Source: Roseobacter denitrificans OCh 114 (GTDB lineage: Bacteria; Pseudomonadota; Alphaproteobacteria; Rhodobacterales; Rhodobacteraceae). From it: 64,000 bases of DNA. This document shows, piece by piece, positions 1 through 8,587 of the stretch. Location: contig NC_008209.1 in the NCBI RefSeq assembly GCF_000014045.1, forward strand, positions 3,433,001-3,497,000. Direction: 5' to 3'. Both the position numbers and the translations under genes were made by a program. The stretch's first letter is position 1. The number at the start of each line of letters is the position of its first letter. The notes under the pieces were generated by a model. The model was not told the DNA's origin. It searched no databases and saw only the letters and a program-made list of their open reading frames with translations.

Positions 1-214
1 TGTCATCATAATTACCCGAATAGATCGCGTTGACCTTGATGTCCGGGTTTGCGGCCTCGAAATCCGCAACAATGCCGTCCACCACTTCGGTCAACGCTCC
101 GCCGACCGCTATCGGGTAATACATCGTCAATTCAGTCTCTGCCGTTGCTGGCACGGCAAGCCCCGCCGCCATGGCCGTGGCCAATCCCAGCCCTGTTGTC
201 GAAAAGTGTCTCAT
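1..214 (-). CDS. ABC transporter substrate-binding protein, N-terminal part (UgpB-like), cut by window edge
   Basis: Only the first 71 codons are inside the window; the gene runs off the left edge. The product starts with a signal peptide (MRHFSTTGLG, then an Ala/Gly-rich core ending near PATAE). The mature part has the opening strand of an extracellular solute-binding protein, LTMYYPIAVGG, then VVDGIVADFEAANPDI. That pattern is typical of the glycerol-3-phosphate/sugar binding proteins (family 1). It lies 47 bp downstream of a UgpC-like ATPase and a GlpR-like repressor on the same strand, so a glycerol-3-phosphate or glycerophosphodiester ligand is likely. The permease genes would lie beyond the edge. 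The family is clear; the ligand is inferred from neighbours. Confidence 0.8.
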   Translation of the reverse strand, partial: MRHFSTTGLGLATAMAAGLAVPATAETELTMYYPIAVGGALTEVVDGIVADFEAANPDIKVNAIYSGNYDD

Positions 215-261
215 TGTTCTCTCCCTTGATTTTACTGGTGAATTTCGCCGCCCAGCAGGTG

Positions 262-1281
262 TTACCCCGCCAGCCGATGGCCTGCCGCGTCAAAAACGTG
301 CAGGTTTTCGTCGTCAAACGTGATGTCGATTTCGCGGCCCTCCGCCATCATCGAGAGTCCAGGCTTCAGCACGCACAAACCCGAGGCATCTGCATGATCC
401 AGACCGATCAGGGTCTCTGCCCCCAGAAACTCGCTTTCACTGACCCTGCATTGCATCCGGCCTTGCCCTTTTGGCACGATCTGGATGTTTTCCGCCCTGA
501 TCCCAATGGTCTTATCCGTGCCAAAACCGCTGAAAACATGCGACGCGATCAAGGCCATGGGGGGCGCGCCGACAAATTCCGCGACAAAGGTGTTCTTTGG
601 TCTGCTATAGAGGTCTTCGGGCGCGCCGACCTGCTGGATATGGCCATCCTTCATCAGGACGACGGTGTCGGCCATGCTCATGGCTTCGGTCTGATCGTGG
701 GTGACGTATACAACCGTGATGCCCAGATCACGCTGCAGTTTCTTGATGTCCTTGCGCACCGCGTTGCGCAGCTTTGCATCAAGGTTCGACAGAGGTTCAT
801 CCATCAGACACAGCCGTTGCCCCGCCACAATCGCGCGCGCCAAGGCGACGCGCTGGCGCTGGCCGCCGGATAATTCGCCCGGTCTGCGGCCCTCAAGCCC
901 AAGCAGCCCGGTGATTTCCAGCGCGCGGTGCAGTTTCTCCTGCCGCTCCTTCTTGGGCACGCGCCGCACCTTCAGACCGAAGACCACATTCTCGGCAACC
1001 GACAGATGCGGAAACAGCGCGTAAGACTGAAAGACCATCGACAGGTTCCGGTCAGACGCAGCACTGGTCGTGACATCCCGGCCGTCAATCCATATCTTGC
1101 CCTCATCAGGCAGTTCCAGCCCGGCCAGCAAGCGCAGCGTCGTCGACTTGCCACACCCCGACGGGCCGAGCAGCGCAGTAAAGCTGCCCTGCGCGATATC
1201 AAGGCTGATCGCTTCCACCCCAAGCTGACCATTCCAGCGTTTTGCCACGCCATCGAGTTTCACAAACGGTGATGTCGTCAT
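262..1281 (-). CDS. ABC transporter ATP-binding protein, UgpC/MalK type
   Basis: This 339-residue ATPase powers a carbohydrate- or glycerol-3-phosphate-type importer from the cytoplasmic face. The Walker A motif GPSGCGKST is near residue 40, the signature [14 protein letters not shown] near 138, the Walker [10 protein letters not shown] near 160 and the switch THDQTEAMSMAD near 194. A C-terminal TOBE-like regulatory domain follows, giving the usual MalK/UgpC length. The start codon overlaps the stop of the upstream GlpR-like gene (ATGA), and the binding-protein gene follows 47 bp later, so the three form one operon. Assignment to glycerol-3-phosphate uptake rests on the neighbouring repressor; other sugar or polyol ligands are possible. 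Confidence 0.9.
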   Translation of the reverse strand: MTTSPFVKLDGVAKRWNGQLGVEAISLDIAQGSFTALLGPSGCGKSTTLRLLAGLELPDEGKIWIDGRDVTTSAASDRNLSMVFQSYALFPHLSVAENVVFGLKVRRVPKKERQEKLHRALEITGLLGLEGRRPGELSGGQRQRVALARAIVAGQRLCLMDEPLSNLDAKLRNAVRKDIKKLQRDLGITVVYVTHDQTEAMSMADTVVLMKDGHIQQVGAPEDLYSRPKNTFVAEFVGAPPMALIASHVFSGFGTDKTIGIRAENIQIVPKGQGRMQCRVSESEFLGAETLIGLDHADASGLCVLKPGLSMMAEGREIDITFDDENLHVFDAAGHRLAG

Positions 1282-2057
1282 GCCTCATCCCCTCCTGCCA
1301 CAATCAGCTTGTCGTTGATCCGGGTCAGCAACGGCTCAAATGCATCGCCTGGCCGACGATCCGTGATGATCTGATCCATGTCTGCAATATTGTCCCCCAA
1401 GGCCGGCGCTTGCCGCCCGAATTTCAGCCAATCGACGACCAGCAAGGCCTGTTGCGCGTTTTCCCGGATGACTTGACGCGCGCGTACTTCGGTCGGGAAA
1501 AAGTCGAGCAGCCCGCCATCCTCCGCAATACCGGCCACGCCGAAGACCGCATATTCCGCCCTGAAGCGTGCGAAGAAATCCAGCACCTCATTGCCCAGAA
1601 TATCCCGATCAGGCAGGCGCATTTCCCCGCCCGGTATCAGGATACGGTTTGAGACTTCCTCGCTTAGCGCCATGGCAGCGCTGAGGTTATTGGTGATGAC
1701 TGTCAGCCCTTTGCGCCGGCGCAGCGATTTTGCCACGCGCAAGGGGGTCGAGCCGATGGAAATAAAGAGGGTTGAATCGTCCGGGATCAGATCCGCCGCG
1801 GCCTCGCCAATCACCTGCTTGCCGGGGTTGTTTGTCGCTGTGCGCTGATCAAACGGTGTGTTCAGGAACTCGCGGCTCAGCTCAATGCGGCCATGTCGCC
1901 GGTGCAGCATTTCCCCTTCGCACAGCGCATCCACATCGCGGCGGATCGTTTGCATGGAAACGTCAAACCGCTCAGCCAGAGACCCGACGGCAACCGCGCC
2001 CCGCTCAAGCACAAGCTCCGAAATCGCCGCCCGCCGTTTGCGCTTCTTCGATGACAT
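1278..2057 (-). CDS. DeoR-family transcriptional regulator, GlpR-like
   Basis: This 259-residue DeoR-family repressor has an N-terminal winged helix (AAISELVLERGAVAVGSLAE, then FDVSMQTIRRDVDAL) and a C-terminal sugar-phosphate sensor domain (ISIGSTPLRVAKSL, ITNNLSAA, PGGEMR). The start MSSKKRKRR is preferred over a longer reading because GGGGAGG stands just ahead of it; the extra 20 residues upstream look non-coding. It is the first gene of an operon with a UgpC-like ATPase and a UgpB-like binding protein. It probably represses that operon until a phosphorylated inducer, possibly glycerol-3-phosphate, binds. The helix-turn-helix and sensor fold are clear; the inducer is an inference. Confidence 0.88.
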   Translation of the reverse strand: MSSKKRKRRAAISELVLERGAVAVGSLAERFDVSMQTIRRDVDALCEGEMLHRRHGRIELSREFLNTPFDQRTATNNPGKQVIGEAAADLIPDDSTLFISIGSTPLRVAKSLRRRKGLTVITNNLSAAMALSEEVSNRILIPGGEMRLPDRDILGNEVLDFFARFRAEYAVFGVAGIAEDGGLLDFFPTEVRARQVIRENAQQALLVVDWLKFGRQAPALGDNIADMDQIITDRRPGDAFEPLLTRINDKLIVAGGDEA

Positions 2058-2099
2058 CCCGCCTCCCCAAGCTGGCTCCCTGACGACGCTAGAACAAAG

Positions 2100-2205
2100 A
2101 AACCAACAAAACAACATTTACGGCAAGTATATTTGTGAATTTTTTGTGACAAACGCCCACTTAGGCAACATTACGTTTCTCACTCCATATTCATTATGTT
2201 GGTTT
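2100..2205. promoter_or_regulatory. Upstream region of the GlpR-like operon with a spaced inverted repeat
   Basis: AAACCAACA at 2100-2108 is the exact reverse complement of TGTTGGTTT at 2197-2205. Both lie in an AT-rich stretch upstream of the repressor start at 2057, and both are followed by further TTGTTG/CAACAA-like runs. DeoR-family repressors often bind separated repeats of this kind in their own promoters, so these are candidate half-sites for autoregulation. No -35/-10 pair was assigned. The match is only 9 bp per arm and could be chance. Confidence 0.35.
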
Positions 2206-2218
2206 GTTGTTTTTTGCC

Positions 2219-2539
2219 TCACCCAGCCCCTTGCCTTTGGATCGCTTCAAGCATCGCCCCGCATAGCACGTTCGGGAGAATGACGCCTTCCCCGACCAGC
2301 GTGCACAGATCGGTCGACAACAAAGCCGCCATTTGCTGCGGGTCATCGGCATTTGCAGCCGTCAGGGCCTTGGTCGCCTTTCCCTCATAGGGGCTGGCGT
2401 AGAAGGTTGTGACGCTGCGCAGCGGGTTCGCCGCAGGCCAGCCGTCGCTCAATGCCTGAAACATGGACAAAGCCAGAGTATTCACCCCAACCGGAAAACG
2501 GACCTCGGGGCCGTGGCCCCATTCAAGCGGTGACGCCAA
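2219..2539 (-). CDS. Unrecognised open frame, possibly a gene remnant
   Basis: A 106-codon frame opening with TTG, with no convincing ribosome-binding site. The product is mixed helical, for example VGVNTLALSMFQALSDG and LCTLVGEGVILPNVLCGAML, and has no motif I can name. It sits in a worn region next to a decayed ABC ATPase, so it may be a fragment of an old gene rather than a functional one. It has no operon partner: the upstream neighbour on the same strand is the pseudogene, and downstream is the promoter region of the GlpR-like operon. No function is assigned. Confidence 0.25.
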   Translation of the reverse strand: MASPLEWGHGPEVRFPVGVNTLALSMFQALSDGWPAANPLRSVTTFYASPYEGKATKALTAANADDPQQMAALLSTDLCTLVGEGVILPNVLCGAMLEAIQRQGAG

Positions 2540-2618
2540 TTGGGATCACTGTCGTGGTTTTAACGATCAATCTTCGCTCTGCTCCTGCAGGTGTTAACGG
2601 CGCATGGTGTACCGTTTC

Positions 2619-3172
2619 TTAATAGGTCAGACACAATGCAATGGCCCGTCGTTTTAGAAAACAAAAGGGTTGCGGCGCGGTCATGGCTTGTCGCCGCACA
2701 CCGGTCAAAACACCCGCCACATCCAGTCCCCTCCCGCTATCGCCGTTGATTGCTACGTCAGATGCGGGCAGCAGGTCCATCGGCAGTGGTGCGATGAACC
2801 CGGCGGCAATGACGCGCGCGGGCGCGACGTTTAACGCCGTGGCAGCGCCGATCTGTTCGCCCCGTCCGGCATTGATCAACACCACCGTTTCCGGCATCGA
2901 CAAAGCCGCGCTCAGGTAACAGGCTGTTGCTGCCCGCCTGATATCTGCGCAGTCTTGCGATGCAGCAGCGGTTCAAGCGCCATCAGATCTGCTCCGCGTG
3001 CGAGCGATGCGACACGCGCGGTTTTTACATACCATGGCGATGTTGCTTTGATCCGCAGGCTGCAGGTAACGTCGTTGCCCCGTATCAGGATTTTGACATC
3101 GCCGATCGTGCCTGACCCAAATTCACAGTTGGTCGCCACGCCCTTTGTCTGGTCGACACAAGTCATGCGCAT
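2619..3172 (-). pseudogene. Decayed ABC transporter ATPase (UgpC/MalK type)
   Basis: Two short frames read as pieces of one sugar-type ABC ATPase. The upstream piece (3172 to about 2912) contains GDVKILIRGNDVT, then ALEPLLHRKTAQISGGQQQ. These match the strand before the Q-loop and the ABC signature, but a stop follows at once. The downstream piece (2903 to 2619) begins MSMPETVVLINAGRGEQIGA and continues with AAGFIAPLPMDLLPA, the region after the switch histidine leading into the TOBE domain. The intervening Walker B/D-loop segment of roughly 60 residues is missing, and no Walker A is found upstream. The gene is therefore truncated, internally deleted and out of frame. It lies beside an intact ATPase of the same type, suggesting loss of a second importer. 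Confidence 0.7.
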
Positions 3173-3732
3173 GAAAGCGTTGGGTTTGAAATTGCTGGCA
3201 CCCGCAAGGCCGGGATCGCCAAAGTGCCCGCAAATGAAGCGTCCACCGGCTCATGGAAGCCTCCGATTTTGCAGAAATTCACGGTTCCCTGCGTTTGTCA
3301 CTGATTTGCCACGCCCAGTAATGTTGTAACATTGCTGCATCGGGTTTTTGTGGGTATGCGCAGCCACGCATGCGCCGTTGTGTCCACATCCGGAAACACG
3401 ATCCTACCGTCAGAGAGCATTGCACCGCGCGTCCAGACCAGATCCGCGATCTTGCACCGTCGCACGGCTGCAAGAAAAAAATTTTCTGGGATCTACACAC
3501 AGCAGATCCGCGTCAGCACCATGGTTGGCGATCACAGGAAATCATACATGAGCACTAATCCGAACACTCAATCACAACGCTTAAGGCAACACATTTCTTA
3601 CCGACGCGCTTGCTGACGCAGGCGGCGGCCGTTTGAGCAGGAATGTCGACTATGACGTTCACGCATTTGCCCTGCGGCGCGCAAGGAGTCGTTGTTTGAT
3701 CATAACAGGCTGAAAAAGCGAACCCTTTTAGG
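3173..3732. other. Stretch without a recognisable gene
   Basis: Between the decayed ATPase and the end of the hybrid kinase gene there are only short overlapping frames with no recognisable protein pattern and no good ribosome-binding sites. No repeat, RNA gene or terminator was recognised. It reads as further degraded sequence from the adjacent pseudogene region. Confidence 0.5.
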
Positions 3733-6198
3733 TCAGGCTTTGCCAGAGGTCTCAAAAAGATGCTCTTTCAGCTCATCCCAAGCCTCTGTCTCGCAATGCT
3801 CGATGGTTTGCAGACGCGCGTGTGTCGCACTTTGCCCCAGAATCGCGGCTGATCCGCTCAGTTTATGCGCCTTACTCCGGGCTTCATCTGTCAAGGCGGC
3901 GAGGCCGGCAAGCTCGTGGTGCAGTTCATTCAACTCGGTTTCGAAAGTTGTCAGAGCCTTGCGATACTCCGCCTCACCAAATTGCGCCCTGAAGTTGGCC
4001 CCGGCGGTTTCGAGGCGCGAAACTGACGTTGTCCCGGTGTCCTGCGCCAAAACGGACGCCAGCTTGGCCTCGATCTCCCGCGGGTGAACGGGCTTGACCA
4101 AGAGATCAAGAAACGACGCCTGCATGATCGCATTGTGATCTTTGGGGGCGGCATGGGCCGTAACCGCAATGGCTGGCAGATTGCGCCAGTCCACCGGCAA
4201 CTGGCGTATGCGATGCAGGGTTTCGATCCCGTCGATCCCCGGCATGCTGATGTCCAGAAAGACGATATCAAAGCGCTCTTGCGAAATATGTTTTATCGCC
4301 TCAAAGCCATCGGCCGCTTCTTCCACCCGTAGCCCCGCCCCAAGCAGCATTTCACGGAGGATCATCCGGTTGATGTCATTGTCATCCACCACAAGGGCGC
4401 GATGCGCATAGGATTGGCTGTCCGCTGTTTTGGATGAGACATGCGTGCCCAAGTGCGGCTCAACCTGCGCCACAGGCAGAGGAACGCGCAAGGTAAACAA
4501 ACTGCCCTCGCCCAACAGGCTCTCTGCCTCCAATGTGCCGCCCATGCCCTCCACGAGGCGCTTGGTGATGGCCAGGCCCAATCCGGTGCCCGTATTCTGC
4601 CGGGCATAGGCTGTGTCGATTGTCACAAACTCATCAAAGATGCGGTCCATGTTTTCCGGTGCGATACCAACGCCGGTGTCTGACACGCGGATTTCCACAA
4701 GGTCGCCGCCGTTCAACCGCTCAGCCTCGACCGAGACGCGGCCGTCGGCTGTGAATTTGATGGCGTTTCCGAGGAGATTCACCAGACACTGTTGCAGCGC
4801 GCGTTTCGCCCCGGTGACAGTTTTCAGATCGTCCGAAAGACGGGTCAGCAACAACCGGTTGCCCCGCGCCTCGGCATTGGCCATGAGGCTTTCTGTGACT
4901 TGCTGCAACAGGCCGGCAAGGTCGAAATTTACCTTCTCTCGACGCGGCGCGTCTTTCTCCAGACTGGAAAGGTCAAGCACATCGTTAACGTGTGACAAAA
5001 GCAATTCACCGGACACGGAGATCGAATTCAAAAGCCGTTTTTGACGGTCGTCAAACCTTTCCTTATCAAGCAAGGCAAGTGACCCGAGAATGCCGTTCAG
5101 CGGGGTGCGCATCTCGTGGCTCATGACGGTCAGAAGATCGGACTTGGCCTTTTCGCCCTCCTGCGCCTTGTCTCTGGCGGCGCGCACCTGAGCCTCTGTC
5201 TCCAGTTCGCGCGTAATGTCGCGCAGAAAAGACACGAAAACCCGCTCGCCGTTCACTTCGGACAACGAGATCGACAGTTCAACCGGAAAAACCTCACCGG
5301 ATTTCCGCAAACCGTCCAGCCGGACACGGCCTGCGCCGACAATCTTTCGCTTACCGGTTTCAAGAAAACGCGCCATTCCCTTGCGGTGCATCTCGCGCAT
5401 GTGTTGCGGCACGATCATGTCGGCCATGTCACCGCCCAACGCCTCAGCGCGGGAATAGCCGAACACCGTTTCCGCCGCACCGTTGAAATCCATGATCCTG
5501 CCGTTCGTATCAACGACCAGAACCGCATCAAGCGACGATGCTAGCGTGACTTCAAAGCGGGACCGCATGACCAGATTTTCGTGAGCGGCTTGCTGCCTTC
5601 GACGGTGCACCTTGAGCAGTGTCGCCAGCGCGAACAAAAGAAACAAAATCAGGCCAAAGATGGAAGCGGCCAGTTTCACAAGTGTCTGCGAGAGTGCCGC
5701 GCGGCGCATGGCATCTTCTTTTGCGAAAACCTGAATGCCCGCCAACGAAAGGTCCCTGACCTGCGGGCGCAAGTCCTCCACCCGCCGCTGGACATCAGGA
5801 AGTGCGGCGCGCAGACCCGCATCCGGACCGTCAACGATCGGTGTGACTTCATCCATGAAGCCGGCGATCGCCGCCAAACCGACCTGCGCGTCAGGTTCTT
5901 TGCTGATCACGTTGTAAAACGCGCTTTGCGTCAAGGTTCTGACACGACTGTAGTAAATGTCATAGCGTTTGCGAAACACCGAAAGGTCGCTGTCATGGCC
6001 GTGAACCGCGTTATGGGCCGCGCTGTTGAGGTTGAGCGTTTCGATCTCAAGCTGCGACATGTTCCAGTTGATGTCATCATGGCGCGCTGTGGACAGGGCA
6101 TCCAGATCGCTTACCACGGTGCGCCCGAGGTAGGTGATAAAGGTGACACCCACGCCCAGCAAACACACGAACAAAATGATCGAAATCCGACCCATCAC
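3733..6198 (-). CDS. Membrane hybrid sensor histidine kinase (PAS-HisKA-HATPase-REC-HPt)
   Basis: An 821-residue inner-membrane phosphorelay kinase. In order: membrane helix at 5-25, a helical extracytoplasmic region to about 170, second helix about 175-195, PAS domain about 212-330 (SSLDAVLVVDTNGRIMDFNG), HisKA with phospho-acceptor HEMRTPLNG (His361), HATPase_c (NLLGNAIKF, DTGVGI, GTGLGLAI), receiver domain about 600-715 with Asp649 in FLDISMPG, and a C-terminal HPt domain with AHKLSGSAAILG (His778). The start may be GTG at 6198 or ATG at 6195; neither has a strong ribosome-binding site. It follows a small periplasmic protein gene by 36 bp and is divergent from a LuxR-type response regulator, its likely output. 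The stimulus is unknown. Confidence 0.92.
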   Translation of the reverse strand: MMGRISIILFVCLLGVGVTFITYLGRTVVSDLDALSTARHDDINWNMSQLEIETLNLNSAAHNAVHGHDSDLSVFRKRYDIYYSRVRTLTQSAFYNVISKEPDAQVGLAAIAGFMDEVTPIVDGPDAGLRAALPDVQRRVEDLRPQVRDLSLAGIQVFAKEDAMRRAALSQTLVKLAASIFGLILFLLFALATLLKVHRRRQQAAHENLVMRSRFEVTLASSLDAVLVVDTNGRIMDFNGAAETVFGYSRAEALGGDMADMIVPQHMREMHRKGMARFLETGKRKIVGAGRVRLDGLRKSGEVFPVELSISLSEVNGERVFVSFLRDITRELETEAQVRAARDKAQEGEKAKSDLLTVMSHEMRTPLNGILGSLALLDKERFDDRQKRLLNSISVSGELLLSHVNDVLDLSSLEKDAPRREKVNFDLAGLLQQVTESLMANAEARGNRLLLTRLSDDLKTVTGAKRALQQCLVNLLGNAIKFTADGRVSVEAERLNGGDLVEIRVSDTGVGIAPENMDRIFDEFVTIDTAYARQNTGTGLGLAITKRLVEGMGGTLEAESLLGEGSLFTLRVPLPVAQVEPHLGTHVSSKTADSQSYAHRALVVDDNDINRMILREMLLGAGLRVEEAADGFEAIKHISQERFDIVFLDISMPGIDGIETLHRIRQLPVDWRNLPAIAVTAHAAPKDHNAIMQASFLDLLVKPVHPREIEAKLASVLAQDTGTTSVSRLETAGANFRAQFGEAEYRKALTTFETELNELHHELAGLAALTDEARSKAHKLSGSAAILGQSATHARLQTIEHCETEAWDELKEHLFETSGKA

Positions 6199-6234
6199 TG
6201 GCGGCGTAACTCGATTGGCTGTGACATCGTCAAT

Positions 6235-6729
6235 CTACTCTTCTTTAATGATCTCAATACGATCAAGTTGCCAGATGCTGCGGGAGTAATACTCTTCAGA
6301 TTTGTAGATCTGCTTATCATCAAACGGATATATGACCCAAAGCGGACCTTTGTCGCGAATCGACATTTCCGCGCCGTTTTGCGTATAGGCCACAATCGGA
6401 CCACCGGCGACTGCGTCTGTGACAGGTATGGATACCGCATAATCATTGAGCGCGACCGCACGTATCGTACTGCCTGTCGCGCCGACATGCGCCAGCAGAT
6501 CCGCCAGCGAAACACCTTCGAAGGTCTGGCTGCCGGTTGTCCAGATTGTGGTTGTTTCGATGCTGGACGCAGGCAGTTGCCTCAGTTCCGCCATGTCGAA
6601 GGTCCATGCATCCCCGCCCTCTGGCTGCGAGACCGCGCCGGTAACGGTGAGAACGATGTCATCCGCCAAGACGGGGGCGGCAAGTGACAGTGACAAAACG
6701 AGCGCTGCAGAGCGAAGGGGGGCAAACAT
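6235..6729 (-). CDS. Periplasmic protein with oxidoreductase molybdopterin-binding-like fold
   Basis: A 164-residue exported protein: a signal peptide ending near LAAPVLADD, then a compact domain (LTVTGAVSQPEGG, FEGVSLADLLAHVGA, IPVTDAVAGGPIVAYTQNG, DKGPLWVIYPFDD). This resembles the small proteins annotated as oxidoreductase molybdopterin-binding domain. The mature part has no cysteine, so it lacks the thiol ligand of true sulfite-oxidase-type enzymes and is more likely a binding or sensory protein. The start MFAPLRSA is chosen because AAAGGAGA stands just ahead of it. It is cotranscribed with the hybrid kinase downstream (36 bp gap) and may present a ligand to it; that role is an inference. 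Confidence 0.7.
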   Translation of the reverse strand: MFAPLRSAALVLSLSLAAPVLADDIVLTVTGAVSQPEGGDAWTFDMAELRQLPASSIETTTIWTTGSQTFEGVSLADLLAHVGATGSTIRAVALNDYAVSIPVTDAVAGGPIVAYTQNGAEMSIRDKGPLWVIYPFDDKQIYKSEEYYSRSIWQLDRIEIIKEE

Positions 6730-6993
6730 GAAAGTGTCTCCTTTAAGGGATGAGATGGCGCGGCATTTATATGGCATACCCGCGCTGCACCCATGTTACG
6801 CAGGGGGTCAGCCCGCTATACTTTCGTACAGTGAAAATAAACAAAAGTCCGTTAACACTCTGCTGAATGCTATGCCTTAAGACGTAAAAGCATAGTGACA
6901 GGTCACACCTCGGCAAAAAGACGTTGCACGGGCGCGCCCGGCCTTTTCAGTTGTGCTATGTGGTGCGAAAGATGAAGTAAGCAGGTAGTGGAA

Positions 6994-7608
6994 ATGCGTA
7001 TTCTATTGGCAGACGATCATGGGTTGGTCCGCGACACGATCTCGGCCTACCTCGAAACCGAAGGGCGTGCAGCGGTCATCGCTGTCCAAGACTATGGCGA
7101 GGCTATGAAAACGCTGCGCAGCAAAGGCCCCTTTGATCTGGTTCTGCTGGACTTTGGCATGCCCGGAATGAACGGGTTGGACGGGTTGTCCGAGGCGATC
7201 AAGTCTCACCCCAATCAGCCGTTTGCGATCCTGAGCGGCACGGCCCCGAACCGCATTGCACAACAAGCCGTGGCGCGTGGCGCAATCGGATATCTGCCCA
7301 AGTCGATGGGCGCAAAATCACTGGTCAACGCGGTAAGGTTCATGATCGCGGGGGAAACATATGTGCCCGCATCCCTCCTTGGAGAAAGCGGCGAGACAGG
7401 CGAAACCGAGTTCACAAAAAAGCTGAGCAGGCGCGAAAAGCAGGTGTTGAGCGGCCTGTGCAACGGCAAATCCAACAAGGAGATCGCCCGCGATTTGGAC
7501 CTGCAGGAAGTCACGATCAAATTGCATGTGCGCACCCTGTGCAAGAAGCTCGACGCAAAGAACCGCACACAGGCCGCCATGATCGCGCGAAACGCGGGCT
7601 TTGAATAG
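6994..7608 (+). CDS. LuxR-family response regulator (REC-HTH)
   Basis: A 204-residue NarL/FixJ-type regulator. The receiver domain has the acidic pair in LLADDHG, the phospho-acceptor Asp53 in LVLLDFGMPG and the conserved Lys in GYLPKSMG. The C-terminal LuxR helix-turn-helix reads LSRREKQVLSGLCNGKSNKE and then ARDLDLQEVTIKLHVRTL. ATG at 6994 is chosen over GTG at 6988 because AGG at 6983-6985 gives an 8-nt spacing. It is divergent from the operon with the periplasmic protein and hybrid kinase, which makes it the probable final acceptor of that phosphorelay, perhaps via the kinase HPt domain. Its targets are unknown. Confidence 0.9.
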   Translation: MRILLADDHGLVRDTISAYLETEGRAAVIAVQDYGEAMKTLRSKGPFDLVLLDFGMPGMNGLDGLSEAIKSHPNQPFAILSGTAPNRIAQQAVARGAIGYLPKSMGAKSLVNAVRFMIAGETYVPASLLGESGETGETEFTKKLSRREKQVLSGLCNGKSNKEIARDLDLQEVTIKLHVRTLCKKLDAKNRTQAAMIARNAGFE

Positions 7609-7771
7609 GCGACACTGTCCAGCGCCCGGCCTTTCGAACACCACCTATCCTTTCGGTCACACGCCCCCCCTTTTTTGTGCGCGTCCCACCCCTTCGCATG
7701 CGGGCAGGACCGTGTCTGTGACGCTAGCTACCGGCTCAGTTGAACTTTAGTCACCAGTCATGGAGTCCACG

Positions 7772-8335
7772 ATGATTACCCCCGAGCGCTCGAATAGCGG
7801 CAACCCCTGTTTGATCGTAAACTGCGCTTTGCTGCTTTGCACTTTAACCGTTGCTTTCGCCACAAGCCTGTTCGTGATTTCGCAGGCTTCTGCAGTGACC
7901 CATGCGCAAACGCCGGTGCCGCCGCAGGTGCAGCCAGATAACCAGATCACCCACCTGTTGCACGAGGCAAAGAATGAGCTGGACGAAAAAGACAGGGCCT
8001 TGGAAGCGCTGCGCGACCAGCTCACCAACGGATATGTCGTGGCAAAGGACATCGACGTCACACAGAGCGACAAAGCCTATTGGCTGTCCGAGCCCAAATT
8101 GATGCTGGGGGTCAGCCGTCTTTCCGGTGGCAGCCTGCTGATCAGCTTCGCGGATCAACAGGAGATCATCTCCATCGGCGAACGTATCGACTTCAAGGTC
8201 GATGACTGCGACTGCTTCCTGCTCCTGAAATCAAGCACGTTTGGACATGCCAGTTTTCGATACGCCTGCACACCCACGACGCAGGAACCAATCCGAAATG
8301 TGCAGGACAGATTCATCGACGCAAAGCTCAACTGA
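7772..8335 (+). CDS. Hypothetical membrane-anchored protein
   Basis: A 187-residue protein of unrecognised family. A hydrophobic helix or signal anchor lies near residues 15-40 (LLLCTLTVAFATSLFVIS). A Pro/Gln-rich spacer follows, then a short charged coiled-coil stretch (HLLHEAKNELDEKDRALEAL), then a C-terminal beta-rich region with a CDC motif (KVDDCDCFLLL) and one further Cys. ATG at 7772 has GGAG six bases ahead and is preferred over ATG at 7760. It lies 163 bp after the response regulator and 252 bp before a chemoreceptor, all on the plus strand, so it may belong to the same signalling group. No function can be assigned. Confidence 0.6.
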   Translation: MITPERSNSGNPCLIVNCALLLCTLTVAFATSLFVISQASAVTHAQTPVPPQVQPDNQITHLLHEAKNELDEKDRALEALRDQLTNGYVVAKDIDVTQSDKAYWLSEPKLMLGVSRLSGGSLLISFADQQEIISIGERIDFKVDDCDCFLLLKSSTFGHASFRYACTPTTQEPIRNVQDRFIDAKLN

Positions 8336-8587
8336 ACCTTGAATGCGCATTGCGGGCGCGCGCCGGCAGTGCCGCGCACATCTGGGCAATCGGGACGGAC
8401 CAAGCGAATGGCACAAAGCATGCCATATGCGGCGGGTGGCATCGCCCATCCTGTTGATACCAAGAGATATTTTATCGAAAAACCGAGCATCTGATTGGTA
8501 ATATGCACCAGTCGAGATGCCATTTAGGAGAATTTAATAACGGCATGGGACAAAGGAATCTGTCTGTGATTCCCGAAGGATTGATCC

